A stretch of 40,363 nucleotides of DNA from Planctomycetia bacterium (GCA_005799265.1 SYHD01000162.1:1-40363); one strand, 5' to 3'. Positions 8,543-17,316 are shown, counted from the first letter of the stretch. Made by a program: numbers and translations. Notes: generated by a model from the sequence alone, not told the origin.

Positions 8543-8563
8543 GTGCAATTGATCCGTTCTTGA

Positions 8564-9820
8564 TTAGTCGCGGCGAATCGGCACGGGGACCGCGCCGGGC
8601 GGGGGCGCTTCGATTCCGCCAGGCGCAGGCGCCGGTTGCGGGGCCGGGGCGGGCAGCGGCTGGATCTTGATCGGCAGAGGCTGGACCTTGCCCTTGATCG
8701 GCGGCACTGGACGGAACTTCGGATTCGGCAGCGGAATCGGCTGAGGGTCGAAGCCGGGCTGGATCACGCCGATTTTCGCGTTCGGGTCCACGACGAGCTT
8801 CTGGATCACGTACTTCGCATTGTTCTCGGCGAGCCATTTCTGCATCGCCGTCGAGATGTCCTGCTGATTGCGAGCGTTGACCGGATTATAGCCGTCCTTT
8901 TGCGTCACGCCCATTTGATTGAATAGCTCGAACGGGTTCGGAATCGTCGCATTGAAGCGGCCGATCTGCCAGTCGCCTTCCGCGAGCGCTTTGAGGATCA
9001 ACTTGCTCTCGGCGCTGTCGATGGGCATCAGCTTGACGGCCTGGCCGGTCGGGTTGTTCGGCATGCGGTACTTGGCGATCAGCACTGCGGCGGCGACGTA
9101 GCGATCTTCACGCGTGTCGGCCTTGAGCGATGCGATCGGGTCGCCCATCACCTTGGCGAGTTGCTTGGCGGTCTTCACGTCGGCGTCGAAGTTCGGGTTG
9201 TTCTGGCGATTGATGAAGCTGTTATACGAGGAGGCCAGATAGAAGTTTTCCTTGTGATGCTTGTTGAGCATGAAGATGCCGTCCTGGCCGACGTCGAGTT
9301 GGACATTCTGGATGAAAGGCCGACGACCGAAGGGAACCGGTTGGCCCGGCTGAATCGCGGGGAGGGGTTGAATCTGGATCCCGCCGTTGATGCCGCCGGG
9401 AATATTCTGTGCGATGAAGCCGACGCGAACCATCTGCGTATCTTTCTTCAGGCCATGAATCGCCTCCGAGACCTGGACGACGGCGACACGATACTTGGCG
9501 TTCGGTTGGCCGGCGATGGGGCTGGCGTCCACGTCCATCGGTTCGATCGCCACGACACGGCCAACGAGGACCGCGTCCGATTGCGTCAGACGGCTGGCGC
9601 CCATGGAGGGGCCGCCGAATCCGGGCCGCGCAACGACGATGTCGGCCTGGCCGATCTGGACGCCGGGCTGCACTTGCACCTGAATTTGGACGGGCTTGGC
9701 TTGAACCTGAACGGCGGGCTGAGCTTGAGCTTCGACCTTGACCTGATAAGCGGACGCGGCTTGCAACATCAACGCGACGCTCGCACAAGACAGCGGGAGA
9801 GAGAGGGACCACCTACGCAT
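8564..9820 (-). CDS. secreted protein of unknown function with Gln/Val- and Pro-rich ends
   Basis: A 418-residue protein. ATG 9820 is chosen because AAGGAG lies eight bases upstream; a TTG two codons earlier is less likely. A Sec signal peptide (MRRWSLSLPLSCASVALM ... ASA) is followed by an alternating low-complexity stretch rich in Gln, Val, Lys and Pro (about 25-57). The middle part contains SDAVLVGRVVAIEPM and a helical region with KQLAKVMGDPIASLKADTRE. The C-terminus (about 355-415) is a Pro-rich tail. No enzyme motif is visible. It is probably envelope-associated and is transcribed alone, ending at a strong terminator. Confidence 0.8.
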   Translation of the reverse strand: MRRWSLSLPLSCASVALMLQAASAYQVKVEAQAQPAVQVQAKPVQIQVQVQPGVQIGQADIVVARPGFGGPSMGASRLTQSDAVLVGRVVAIEPMDVDASPIAGQPNAKYRVAVVQVSEAIHGLKKDTQMVRVGFIAQNIPGGINGGIQIQPLPAIQPGQPVPFGRRPFIQNVQLDVGQDGIFMLNKHHKENFYLASSYNSFINRQNNPNFDADVKTAKQLAKVMGDPIASLKADTREDRYVAAAVLIAKYRMPNNPTGQAVKLMPIDSAESKLILKALAEGDWQIGRFNATIPNPFELFNQMGVTQKDGYNPVNARNQQDISTAMQKWLAENNAKYVIQKLVVDPNAKIGVIQPGFDPQPIPLPNPKFRPVPPIKGKVQPLPIKIQPLPAPAPQPAPAPGGIEAPPPGAVPVPIRRD

Positions 9821-9960
9821 GAACAAACTCCTTACAACTTGGAAACGATCGTTTATTCCCTAAGACGAGTCAGAGGGGTCGTTTGATTGGATGTTCCTGT
9901 GATTCTATGGAAAGCCCGGTTCCGCAGACAACATTTTCGCCGCTGGAAAGCATACTCATC

Positions 9961-11193
9961 ATGGCTTCGTCCCTCCCACAAGTCAAACTCAAAATAGTCC
10001 GCCGATCTTCTCATCCGTGGATCTTCCAGAAGATGGTCGAGAAACCTGGCGACCGCATTCCCCCTGGCAGCGTCGTTGATATCGTTGATCGAGATGGTCA
10101 ATGGGTTGGGCGCGGTTTCTTTAACTGGCACTCGCGCATCGCTTTGCGCCTACTGACGGCGAACGCGGATGAGGCTGTCGACGTCGATTTCTTTACCCGG
10201 CGTATCGTGCGCGCGCTTGAGTTGCGGCGCAACCTGCTCAAGCTGGATGAGGTGACCGATGCATGTCGGCTCGTTCATTCGGAAGGAGATGGGCTAAGTG
10301 GGCTGATTGTGGACCGCTTCGGGGCGACGGTTGTGATGGAGTTCTTTTCCGCGGGCATGATGCGGCAGCGGCAAGTAATCCAGGAGATCCTCACGCAACT
10401 CCTCCCCTCTCCCCCGGTACTCCAGGGGAGAGGGGCCGGGGGTGAGGGGGCAGAAGTGCAGGAGAAACCGCAATTCTACTGGTTCGCCGAGGAGCACGTT
10501 CAGAAACAGGAGTCGCTCGATTTCCACGCCCCGGAACCACCGGCGCCGAGCGTCATCACCGAGCACGGGCTGCGTTTTCGCGTCGCGCCGGGGAGCAAGC
10601 ACAAGACCGGATTCTTCACGGATCAGCGCGACAATCGCAAGACGCTGGCAAGCTTCTGTGCGGGCAAGCGCGTACTCGATCTCTGCTGCAATACGGGCGG
10701 GTTTGCCGTCTATGCGAAGGCGCTCGGACAGGCGGAGGACGTGGTCGGCGTCGATCTCGACGAGCAGGCGATCGCGTTGGCGAAGCAGAACGCCAATCTC
10801 AACCAGGCGAAGATCCGTTTCGTGCAAGGAGATCTCTTCACCTGGCTGCGCGACACGCGGCCATCGGGCGAGCGTTACGACGTGGTCATTCTCGACCCGT
10901 CGAAGCAGACGCGCGACCGCGACGAGATCGACTTCGCGCTGAAACGCTATTTTGACATGAACAAGCTCGCCCTGCAAGCGGTCGCGCCGGGTGGGATCTT
11001 CCTCACTTGCTCCTGCACCGGGCTGATCAGCGAAGAGATGTTCCTGGAAACGCTCCGTCGCGCGGCCTGGCAGGCGGGGCGCACGCTACAAGTCTTGAAG
11101 CTCGCCGGCGCGGGGGCGGATCACCCGGTCCTCGCGCACGTTCCCGAAGGTCGTTATCTGAAGGCGGTTTTCTGTCGCGTGTTGGAGTGCTGA
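9961..11193 (+). CDS. rlmI: RlmI-type 23S rRNA m5C methyltransferase
   Basis: A 410-residue SAM-dependent methyltransferase of the class that makes 5-methylcytosine in 23S rRNA. ATG 9961 gives the expected N-terminus with the PUA domain (HPWIFQKMVEKPGD, residues about 20-90). The SAM-binding motif is VLDLCCNTGGFAVYA (about 237-251), followed by VVGVDLDEQAI, VILDPSK and LTCSCTG, which carries the probable catalytic Cys. Residues about 148-163 (LPSPPVLQ-GRGAGGEG) come from a palindromic repeat inserted in frame between the PUA-linked domain and the methyltransferase domain; see the entry at 10402. It is divergent from the 8564-9820 gene. The family is clear, the exact target base less so. Confidence 0.88.
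   Translation: MASSLPQVKLKIVRRSSHPWIFQKMVEKPGDRIPPGSVVDIVDRDGQWVGRGFFNWHSRIALRLLTANADEAVDVDFFTRRIVRALELRRNLLKLDEVTDACRLVHSEGDGLSGLIVDRFGATVVMEFFSAGMMRQRQVIQEILTQLLPSPPVLQGRGAGGEGAEVQEKPQFYWFAEEHVQKQESLDFHAPEPPAPSVITEHGLRFRVAPGSKHKTGFFTDQRDNRKTLASFCAGKRVLDLCCNTGGFAVYAKALGQAEDVVGVDLDEQAIALAKQNANLNQAKIRFVQGDLFTWLRDTRPSGERYDVVILDPSKQTRDRDEIDFALKRYFDMNKLALQAVAPGGIFLTCSCTGLISEEMFLETLRRAAWQAGRTLQVLKLAGAGADHPVLAHVPEGRYLKAVFCRVLEC
10402..10449 (+). repeat. in-frame palindromic repeat inside rlmI
   Basis: A C-rich left half (CTCCCCTCTCCC) pairs with GGGAGAGGGG and is followed by GCCGGGGGTGAGGGG. The same element occurs at 31725-31770 and 33232-33270, always in the same orientation and reading frame relative to the host gene, so that it is translated as LPSPP ... 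GRGAGGEG. This copy has a few extra bases in the loop (encoding VLQ) but keeps the frame. Confidence 0.85.
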
Positions 11194-11270
11194 GCTTTTG
11201 GTTTGCCTTGAGATCAGTCCCGAATCATCGGCACTCGCCGTCAAGCACTCACTACCCAGCACTCAGCACC

Positions 11271-11308
11271 AAAAAAAACGGCCAGGAACCTTTGCAGGAT
11301 TCCTGGCC
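11271..11308 (-). terminator. rho-independent terminator for the YTV protein gene
   Basis: GGCCAGGAA (11280-11288) pairs with TTCCTGGCC (11300-11308); on the minus strand the stem is followed by a run of eight T (11278-11271). Just beyond it lies a CAGCACTCAGCAC motif (11257-11269) shared with 938-950. Confidence 0.88.
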
Positions 11309-11354
11309 GCGGGGTCGTAACGTGACCGATGGACCGATCACGCGGAACGCTTCC

Positions 11355-13547
11355 TTACTTGGGCAGAGCCTTGGGCGGAACGATGGGTTCCGAGGCGGGA
11401 ACCTGTCGCGTCGAGGCCGCGTTGCCCGTTGTCGTGCAGGGGTCGCAGGCAAAGCGATTGCGGAGCACGCGATGCAGCAGGTTCTCGCGGCAGATGTCGC
11501 TGCAGGTGTCCTTGCACGAAGTCGTGCACCCGGCCAGACCAGCGGGCCGGCGTGAGGCTGCACAGCAACCCGTGCTGCTGAGCGAGGCGAACGAGCGTTG
11601 ATGCAGGCCGCTCATGACGCAGTGCTTGGGATCGCAGCCGTCGTTGGCGCCGCGATGGCCGCCGAAGGACCACTTGCGATTGTTGCAGGCGTCGTTGCAG
11701 GCGATGCCACGGCCATGGAGCCCACCGCCGAGCAGGTGGCCGCGGCCCGGATCGCCGGCCTTGTCATGACAAGCCGGACCTTTGCACGGATCGATGGTGA
11801 CCAGGCGAGCGCGACGAACACAGACGGTTTCCGGCACGCACACCTTGACCTTCTTGGCAACCGTGCACGGGACGTTCTCGGTGACCGTGACTCGGACCTT
11901 GCAGTTGACCGAGTAGGGAACCTTGACGCATTCCGTGTAGGCGACCTTACGCGTGACGGTTTCTTTCACTTGCTCGCAGACGGTATAGGGAACCTTCTTG
12001 GTGACGGTATGGGGGACCATAACGCACTTCTGATAGGGGACCTTCTTGATCGTCTCCTCGGTAATGGTTTCCATGACCGTGTACTGGACCTTTTTGACCA
12101 AGCGTTCTTGCACCATCCGCACGCTCGTCGTGGTGTTGACGACCTTGAAGCTGGCGCCTTCCTTGAAGGTACGGTCCGGACCGGCGGTGCCGTGGCCTTC
12201 GCCCTTGGCATCGACATAAGCGCCCTTCGCACAACGCGAAACGGTGTAAGGAACTTGCTTCTTCTCGATCGAGGTTACCGTGCGGCAGACCGTGTAGGGA
12301 ACTTGCTTGCGGGCGAACGCGCCTTCCTTGAAGGTGCGGCCCGGGCCATCGGTATCATGGCCGGCGCCCTTGGCATCGACGTAGGCGCCGCGAACCGTGC
12401 GGCGGACGGTGTATGCGACGTTGCGCGTCTCGTTGTAGTGGACCTTGCGGCACACGGTGACCGGAATCTTTTCCGTCACGCAACGAGCGACAGTGGTCGT
12501 GCAGGCGACGGTTTCGGTGGTGCACTTGACGCGCCACACCTTGCGCGTGGTCGGGACGGGAGCGCAGGCGCTTCGGGTGGGGCCACAGGCGTTGGCGTTA
12601 TGGTGCTTGCCCAGGCGATCAAGCAGGTGGAAGGTCTTGCCGGCACACGGATCGAAGCACGGGTCGCAGCAATCGGAGTGGCGGCCGACGAGGCGAGAGC
12701 CGCCCTGACCGAGGTTGCCGCGGAACAGGCCGAAGTGGCCGCCGCCATGGCACGGGTCGATCGGTTCATCGACGCATTCAACCCAGCGTTTGGTGATGGT
12801 CTTGGTGGTCGGAACCGTTTCGCAAATTTTCCGCGTCACGGTCTTGTAGCAAGTTTCCGTCACGTCCTTGCAGACGGGAACGCACACTCGTTTGATGCAC
12901 TGCTGCTCGATGCACTTGGTGACCTGGCAGCACACGTCCTTATGGCACGTCTGCACGACTTGCCGGGAAACCTTCTGGCACACTTCCTTCAAGTGCGTTT
13001 CGCAGATTTGCTTCTGCACGTGGCAGTTCTTGGTGTGGCAATGTTGTTCGTACACCGGCTTGCACACCGTGTAATGGCAATTCTTCTCGCAAACCTTCGG
13101 CACGCAGCGGCGCACGACGCACTTCACGTCCTTGGTGCAATGCTGAATCTGCTTGCACATGGTCGTGCACGGGACTTCCTTCCAGCACGTTTTCTGCACT
13201 GGGCGGTAGCATTCCTGGACCACGTCCTTGTACTTGGTGACGTGGCAATCCTTGTAGTACGTCTTCACTTCATCCTTGAAGCAGGTCCGCGTGACTTGTT
13301 TGTTGACCTTCTCAACGACGGTCTGATACGTGGTATGAAACCGCTTCTCTTCGACGGTGTCATAAACCAGCTTGAAGCAAACACGATTTTGCTGCTGACA
13401 CGACGAGTAGCAGCTTTGCGCGTCGCAATTCGCGTTTCGAAAAATTGAAAATCGTCCAGCGCCGCAATGTTGTGCGGACGCGACCTGGACCCCGCTCAAT
13501 AGGGCGGCCAAAGCTAACAACAGCGGCGCTCCCTTGCGCATCCTCAT
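11355..13547 (-). CDS. Cys-rich YTV-repeat cell-wall protein
   Basis: A 730-residue secreted protein. ATG 13547 is chosen because GAGGAGG (13557-13563) lies nine bases upstream and a Sec signal follows (MRMRKGAPLLLALAALL ... ASAQ). The mature part is built of short degenerate repeats such as VPYTVCRTV and KVPYTVCEQV, with Cys at regular spacing in the N-terminal 250 residues (CHKDVCCQVTKCIEQQC and similar). This matches the YTV protein family known from planctomycete cell-wall proteomes, where Cys cross-links are thought to give the proteinaceous wall its strength. Two copies of a Gly-rich module (starting AYVDAKG) interrupt the YTV repeats. A Cys-rich C-terminal part has HGRGIACNDACNN. It is monocistronic. 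Confidence 0.85.
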   Translation of the reverse strand: MRMRKGAPLLLALAALLSGVQVASAQHCGAGRFSIFRNANCDAQSCYSSCQQQNRVCFKLVYDTVEEKRFHTTYQTVVEKVNKQVTRTCFKDEVKTYYKDCHVTKYKDVVQECYRPVQKTCWKEVPCTTMCKQIQHCTKDVKCVVRRCVPKVCEKNCHYTVCKPVYEQHCHTKNCHVQKQICETHLKEVCQKVSRQVVQTCHKDVCCQVTKCIEQQCIKRVCVPVCKDVTETCYKTVTRKICETVPTTKTITKRWVECVDEPIDPCHGGGHFGLFRGNLGQGGSRLVGRHSDCCDPCFDPCAGKTFHLLDRLGKHHNANACGPTRSACAPVPTTRKVWRVKCTTETVACTTTVARCVTEKIPVTVCRKVHYNETRNVAYTVRRTVRGAYVDAKGAGHDTDGPGRTFKEGAFARKQVPYTVCRTVTSIEKKQVPYTVSRCAKGAYVDAKGEGHGTAGPDRTFKEGASFKVVNTTTSVRMVQERLVKKVQYTVMETITEETIKKVPYQKCVMVPHTVTKKVPYTVCEQVKETVTRKVAYTECVKVPYSVNCKVRVTVTENVPCTVAKKVKVCVPETVCVRRARLVTIDPCKGPACHDKAGDPGRGHLLGGGLHGRGIACNDACNNRKWSFGGHRGANDGCDPKHCVMSGLHQRSFASLSSTGCCAASRRPAGLAGCTTSCKDTCSDICRENLLHRVLRNRFACDPCTTTGNAASTRQVPASEPIVPPKALPK
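12154..12224 (-). repeat. 71-base module inside the YTV gene, copy 1
   Basis: Encodes GAYVDAKG ... RTFKEGA. It differs from copy 2 (12319-12389) at 12 of 71 positions by my count, and both are in the same reading frame. It interrupts consecutive YTV repeats, so it looks like an inserted or internally duplicated module. Confidence 0.75.
12319..12389 (-). repeat. 71-base module inside the YTV gene, copy 2
   Basis: Encodes GAYVDAKG ... RTFKEGA, with GHDTDGPG in the middle where copy 1 has GHGTAGPD. The changes are concentrated in the centre, while the ends are nearly identical. Confidence 0.75.
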
Positions 13548-14092
13548 GATTTTACGCCTCCTCATCGGCACGAGAGCGGGTGGCGAAACCCGTCCCACTA
13601 GGTTGGAACCGGCAACGTAAATGAAGGGAACCCAAAACGTCGCTTTTTTCTCGGTATCCATACCGAACGAACGTTGCGGGACCCCAACGATGGCTTGTCG
13701 CGTCCTTGACCCCTTGTCTCGGCACGCCCTCAACCATTCATCTTGTTTATCGGCTCATACTTCCCAACTCGATTACCGCACTCCGTCTTTCTACGCCCCC
13801 GTCCTCCACCGTTTTTTCCGAGAGCGCCGCTTGTGCGGAATGTGTCTGTCAGTTAACCTGGCGAATATGCACAAGCTTCTCGTTAGTCCGAGTCCGTGGT
13901 CCGTGACACAGTCTTGCCGCCACGGGTCACGACCGAAAACTCCCAATCTGCCGAAAAATCCGCTTGACATGGGGCACGAAAAGTGCGACGGATGAAGGTA
14001 GAAATATCAAGTGCATTCTCTGTCGTTGACCCAATCTCCGAGCGTGATCCGACTCCTCTCCCTCGGACCGCGTGAGAAAGGATCTGCCCTCC
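13548..14092. other. divergent intergenic region, no gene seen
   Basis: It separates the YTV gene (minus) from the zinc-ribbon gene (plus) and must carry both promoters. The YTV ribosome binding site is at 13557-13563. A TTGACA occurs at 13964-13969 on the plus strand but lacks a convincing -10 box at the usual distance. Short open frames here have no recognisable product and no ribosome binding site. Confidence 0.5.
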
Positions 14093-14395
14093 ATGATTCA
14101 TTACACCTGCGATCTATGCGCCGGCGACCTCCAGGGCGACCAACGCTATGTCGTCAACATGGATGTGTTCGCGGCTCAGGACCCCGCAGAATTGACTGAA
14201 GATGACCTCGATGAGGATCACATGGAAGAGGTCAGCCAGCAGATCCAGGAGATGGAAGAAAACGCCGAGGAGCCCGATTTGTCGCCGACGACCAAGCAAT
14301 TCCGTTACGATCTCTGCTGCGCGTGCCACAAACGCTTCCTGCGCGATCCGTTGGGACGCGAACTGTCGAAGAAAGTTTCCTTCAGCAAGAATTAA
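14093..14395 (+). CDS. small acidic zinc-ribbon protein
   Basis: A 100-residue protein with two Cys pairs, CDLC near the N-terminus (6-9) and CCACH near the C-terminus, that could form one zinc ribbon. The two are separated by a long acidic segment (DDLDEDHMEEVSQQIQEMEE). ATG 14093 is preceded by GAAAGGA at ten bases; GTG 14072 is an alternative giving seven more residues. Function is unknown. A role in binding protein or nucleic acid is possible but not shown. Confidence 0.7.
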   Translation: MIHYTCDLCAGDLQGDQRYVVNMDVFAAQDPAELTEDDLDEDHMEEVSQQIQEMEENAEEPDLSPTTKQFRYDLCCACHKRFLRDPLGRELSKKVSFSKN

Positions 14396-14414
14396 CGCCG
14401 GTTATTCCCGGTTT

Positions 14415-14432
14415 GGCGCTCCTAAAGGCGCC
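14415..14432. terminator. short hairpin between convergent genes
   Basis: GGCGC (14415-14419) pairs with GCGCC (14428-14432), between the zinc-ribbon gene and the convergent glycosyltransferase gene. It is weak and has no T-tract. Confidence 0.3.
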
Positions 14433-14435
14433 CAT

Positions 14436-15143
14436 TCAGCGCCCCGCGAACAGCACCTGCGTCCACCAGAATGGCAGCAAGGCGTTGAGCACGCGCGGAA
14501 TGTCGCTGACGGAAACCTTGCTGTCCCCGCTTTGCCGACGCCGATGTCGGACGCCCACTTCCGCGATCGCCAGACCGCGCTGGCGCGCCCGCGTCAGCAT
14601 CTCGGTATTGACGAAGAACCCATTCGTGGTCGGCAAGATCTGTTCAAGCGCTTCGCGGCGAAACACTTTCAATGCGCAATCGATGTCGCGCACTGTCGTG
14701 CCCAGCAAGACTTTCGCAAGCAGGTTATATCCGCGCGAGTAGAATTTGCGCAGCCAGGGATCCTTGCGTTCAACGCGATAGCCAACCGCGATAGGATGCG
14801 TCCGCGTCAATGGCAGAAGCTGGGCAAGATCGTCGAGATCGAATTGACAGTCGGCGTCCGTGAATGCGATGCGCTTTCCGCGCGCGGCGGCAAACCCCGT
14901 GCGCAGCGCGGCGCCGTAGCCGCGATTGCGTTCATGCCGCACCAGTCGCACGCACGGTTGAGTTCGCATCGCCTGTGCGACGATTGTTGCCGTCTCATCG
15001 TTGCTGCCATCATCGACGACGATGACTTCGTACGAAAAACGCAAACGCCGCAGCGACGCATCAGCCTCGGAAACGGCCTGGGCGATAACGGCTTCTTCGT
15101 TGTAAGCGGGCAGAATCAGTGAGAATTCACACACGTCATCCAT
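14436..15143 (-). CDS. family 2 glycosyltransferase, polyprenyl-phosphate type
   Basis: A 235-residue GT-A fold enzyme expected to move a sugar from a nucleotide sugar to a lipid or glycan acceptor. Motifs: LILPAYNEE (9-17), VIVVDDGSNDET (40-51), RGYGAALRTGF and the metal-binding FTDADCQFD (94-102). The segment TTVRDIDCALKVFRREAL resembles DPM1/polyprenyl-phosphate glycosyltransferases. It has no C-terminal membrane domain and is of the short, soluble type. ATG 15143 is preceded by GAGAGGA. It is not in an obvious glycan cluster, so the sugar is unknown. Confidence 0.88.
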   Translation of the reverse strand: MDDVCEFSLILPAYNEEAVIAQAVSEADASLRRLRFSYEVIVVDDGSNDETATIVAQAMRTQPCVRLVRHERNRGYGAALRTGFAAARGKRIAFTDADCQFDLDDLAQLLPLTRTHPIAVGYRVERKDPWLRKFYSRGYNLLAKVLLGTTVRDIDCALKVFRREALEQILPTTNGFFVNTEMLTRARQRGLAIAEVGVRHRRRQSGDSKVSVSDIPRVLNALLPFWWTQVLFAGR

Positions 15144-15256
15144 GACAGGTCCTCTCTAAAAACAACGCCCGATCATGCCCGAAAGCGGAAGGGCGTGTCA
15201 AGACAAAGGTCGCTCGCTTTGAGAGCAAATGATGGGATACTGCGACCCGAGAAGAT

Positions 15257-15331
15257 GAGGTGATTGCACCTCAAGAAATAGAGAAAATCATCATGCCCCT
15301 CCCTTCGTTCCCGCCTTGCTCCATGATGATT
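15257..15331. other. two hairpins downstream of the HNH gene
   Basis: GAGGTG ATTG CACCTC (15257-15272) forms a short stem. AATCATCATG (15286-15295) pairs with CATGATGATT (15322-15331). They lie between the divergently read GT2 start and the HNH stop; the second could end HNH transcription. Nothing else is recognisable in 15144-15393. Confidence 0.4.
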
Positions 15332-15393
15332 AAGCATTATCCGTGCGTGGCGCCGGAATGAGTGGAAGTGCGATTCGGGTTTCCCAGCCCCCC

Positions 15394-15882
15394 CTATTTC
15401 AGATGGAGTTCACGCAAATATTGTTCAACGATCAAAATTTGTTGGCGCAATTGCTCGTTATCATGTCGGAGGAAGTCGCAGGCCTCGGCGAGGAGTCGCT
15501 GAAGGCGACGCGTGGAACGCAACTCGACCTGTTGTGGCCGATTGAGATGAAGAAGCTCGATATGGAATCGTCCGGTCACAGTCAGCGGTTCAAGAAGGCT
15601 CGATTGTTCGTTCTCGTGTAGATGTCCGCCAATGTCCTCAAATGGATGCAAGACCCGAAAGCCGGCGTCTCGTTCGTGAGCAGTGGGAAAGAAGTCGGCT
15701 TTGTAAGTATTGCAGCGGAAGCAGCAGTAAATCAGGTTCTCTTCTGAATCATCTCCGCCCGCACTCACCGGGTGGTAGTGGTCCACAGTCAACTCGCCAC
15801 CCGATTCTGCTTCCGAGACACCGCAATAGCCGCAGCGAAATTGATAACGCTCGCGCAACATGGCATGTTTTGGGTGGGCCAT
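15394..15882 (-). CDS. HNH endonuclease family protein
   Basis: A 162-residue protein with a complete HNH nuclease motif: CGYC (17-20), VDHYHP with the Asp-His pair (34-35), NLIYCCFRCN with the Asn (49) and the second Cys pair (54 and 57). The Cys pairs bind a structural zinc. The C-terminal half (about 75-162) is helical and Leu/Gln-rich (LAEACDFLRHDNEQLRQQ), so it could dimerise or recognise a partner. I use ATG 15882, preceded by AAGGAA and starting four bases after the stop of the gene before it; an earlier in-frame start would overlap that gene. Free-standing HNH proteins serve in defence, phage or mobile-element contexts; the role here is unknown. Confidence 0.85.
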   Translation of the reverse strand: MAHPKHAMLRERYQFRCGYCGVSEAESGGELTVDHYHPVSAGGDDSEENLIYCCFRCNTYKADFFPTAHERDAGFRVLHPFEDIGGHLHENEQSSLLEPLTVTGRFHIELLHLNRPQQVELRSTRRLQRLLAEACDFLRHDNEQLRQQILIVEQYLRELHLK

Positions 15883-15886
15883 GTCG

Positions 15887-16183
15887 TCATTCCTTGACGC
15901 CCAGCGCCTCGCGCGTTTCTCGACTGAGTGATCGTTCGACGAGTTGGATCTCAAGTTCGAGCTCGGTCACGCGAGACCGAAAATCGGCATTGGTCTTCGC
16001 AAGTTCAGATGCTTGAGTCCGCAAGTACTTCAATCGAATGAGATCGATCTTGAGGGGCGACGCCTCACAGTCCTGGCGGCAAAGTTCTGCATCGTAGGCA
16101 TGTTGCTCCGCACTCGATAAGGTCTCACCTTTCGCCTTGCGCAAATGAAGCTGCCACCATGTGTGCGGATCGATGTTCTGCAT
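15887..16183 (-). CDS. small coiled-coil protein paired with the HNH nuclease
   Basis: A 98-residue protein that I cannot assign to a family. It starts at ATG 16183 behind a very strong site (GGAAGGAGG). Residues about 48-90 are a heptad-like helix rich in Leu, Glu and Arg. The first 12 residues (MQNIDPHTWWQL) are aromatic. It is separated by four bases from the HNH gene and surely shares its transcript. It could be an accessory, regulator or immunity partner of the nuclease (inference from position only). Confidence 0.7.
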   Translation of the reverse strand: MQNIDPHTWWQLHLRKAKGETLSSAEQHAYDAELCRQDCEASPLKIDLIRLKYLRTQASELAKTNADFRSRVTELELEIQLVERSLSRETREALGVKE

Positions 16184-16287
16184 GAATTCCTCCTTCCGTA
16201 TCGGCGTAGAATTACTGCGACGAGCCTATCAATAAAGCATATCGCATTCCGAGCTTGCTCTCAATTCGAATTCTGTACGCCGAGCGA

Positions 16288-17262
16288 TCATTGTAGTGAT
16301 CGCCGTACCGCCTCCAGCACGCGCGATTGCGCCTCGGCAAGTGTCGTGTGCAGCGTCGCGCCGGAAGCCAATTTATGACCGCCGCCGCCGAATTGCTCGG
16401 CGATCTTGGCGACGTCAACCACCCGAGAGCGGAAGCTGACTTTGACGCCGCCGGCGGGTTGTTCCAGGAAGAGCATGCCAACCTCGACGCTAGCGATGCT
16501 GCGCGTGTAGCCGACGGCGTCCTCAGTGTCCTGCGGGATGGCACCGGTCTTGGCATAGTCGTCTCGGAACACTTCGGAGTACGCAACCTTGCCGTTCTCG
16601 ATCACGCGCAGCCGTTGCAGCACCAGGCCGAGCAGGTTGACGCGGGCTGCGGTGTTCTGCTCGTAAATCGCATCGTAGAGATAGTTCGGATCGGCGCCGG
16701 CCTGCGTCAGTTTTTCGGCCAACGCGAAGGTGGACGCCGTCGTGTTCTTGTGGCGAAACCAGCCCGTGTCTGTTGCGAGCGCTGCAAATAGGCACGACGC
16801 TGCCCGCCGCGACAAAGTTTGCCCGAGCGCCTGGGTCGCTTCGTAGACGAGTCGGCCGGTCGCCTCGGAAGATGTGTCGAGCAACCGGGTCGCGCCCAGT
16901 TCGTCCTGGGTGAAATGATGATCGATGACAACCTTCTTCGCCTTTGAGGTTTTCATCCAGTCGCCGAAATCGCCGAGTTGGTTCCACGTCCCCGTGTCGA
17001 GCACGGCAATCACTTCGACCTCGCGATGGGCGTCCCCTGGCGGCGTGAAACGCCCGATGCGTCGCTCCGGATCCATGAAATTGTAGCGCGGCGGCCAAGA
17101 GCTCGCGATCACCATCTGCACGTCGCGGCCCATGCCTTCGAGCACGTCGGCGAGCGCGAGCTGCGAACCAAGCCCGTCGGGATCTGGGCGAACGTGCGTC
17201 GTGATGAGAAAACGCTGATGGGTGCGAACGAGCTCGACAAACGGGGACCAGTCGATGGACAT
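16288..17262 (-). CDS. DHH/DHHA1 phosphoesterase, NrnA-like
   Basis: A 324-residue enzyme of the bifunctional oligoribonuclease/pAp phosphatase class, expected to degrade short RNA or cyclic-dinucleotide products and to dephosphorylate pAp. Motifs: THVRPDPDGLGS (22-33) with the metal-binding His and Asp residues, VLDTG, VVIDHH (the DHH motif), and the C-terminal DHHA1 signature FGGGGHKLASG, which contacts the substrate. ATG 17262 gives the expected N-terminus (MSIDW); 14 upstream codons are probably leader. Length is normal for the family. Confidence 0.9.
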   Translation of the reverse strand: MSIDWSPFVELVRTHQRFLITTHVRPDPDGLGSQLALADVLEGMGRDVQMVIASSWPPRYNFMDPERRIGRFTPPGDAHREVEVIAVLDTGTWNQLGDFGDWMKTSKAKKVVIDHHFTQDELGATRLLDTSSEATGRLVYEATQALGQTLSRRAASCLFAALATDTGWFRHKNTTASTFALAEKLTQAGADPNYLYDAIYEQNTAARVNLLGLVLQRLRVIENGKVAYSEVFRDDYAKTGAIPQDTEDAVGYTRSIASVEVGMLFLEQPAGGVKVSFRSRVVDVAKIAEQFGGGGHKLASGATLHTTLAEAQSRVLEAVRRSLQ

Positions 17263-17286
17263 GAGTTTTCCCAAAGAAACTAGAAC

Positions 17287-17316
17287 CCCCGTGAATCGCT
17301 GCATTCATCCACGGGG
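17287..17316. promoter_or_regulatory. hairpin in the divergent DHH/SPFH promoter region
   Basis: CCCCGTG (17287-17293) pairs with CACGGGG (17310-17316), with further partial pairing inside the loop. It lies 25 bases upstream of the DHH start, so on the minus strand it may be in the 5' leader. Confidence 0.4.

Noticed and set aside
11598-13448. A 616-codon open frame on the plus strand opposite the YTV gene
   Set aside because: It mirrors the Cys- and YTV-repeat gene exactly, has a biased and repetitive translation, and no ribosome binding site; the minus-strand gene has a signal peptide, a strong ribosome site and a terminator.
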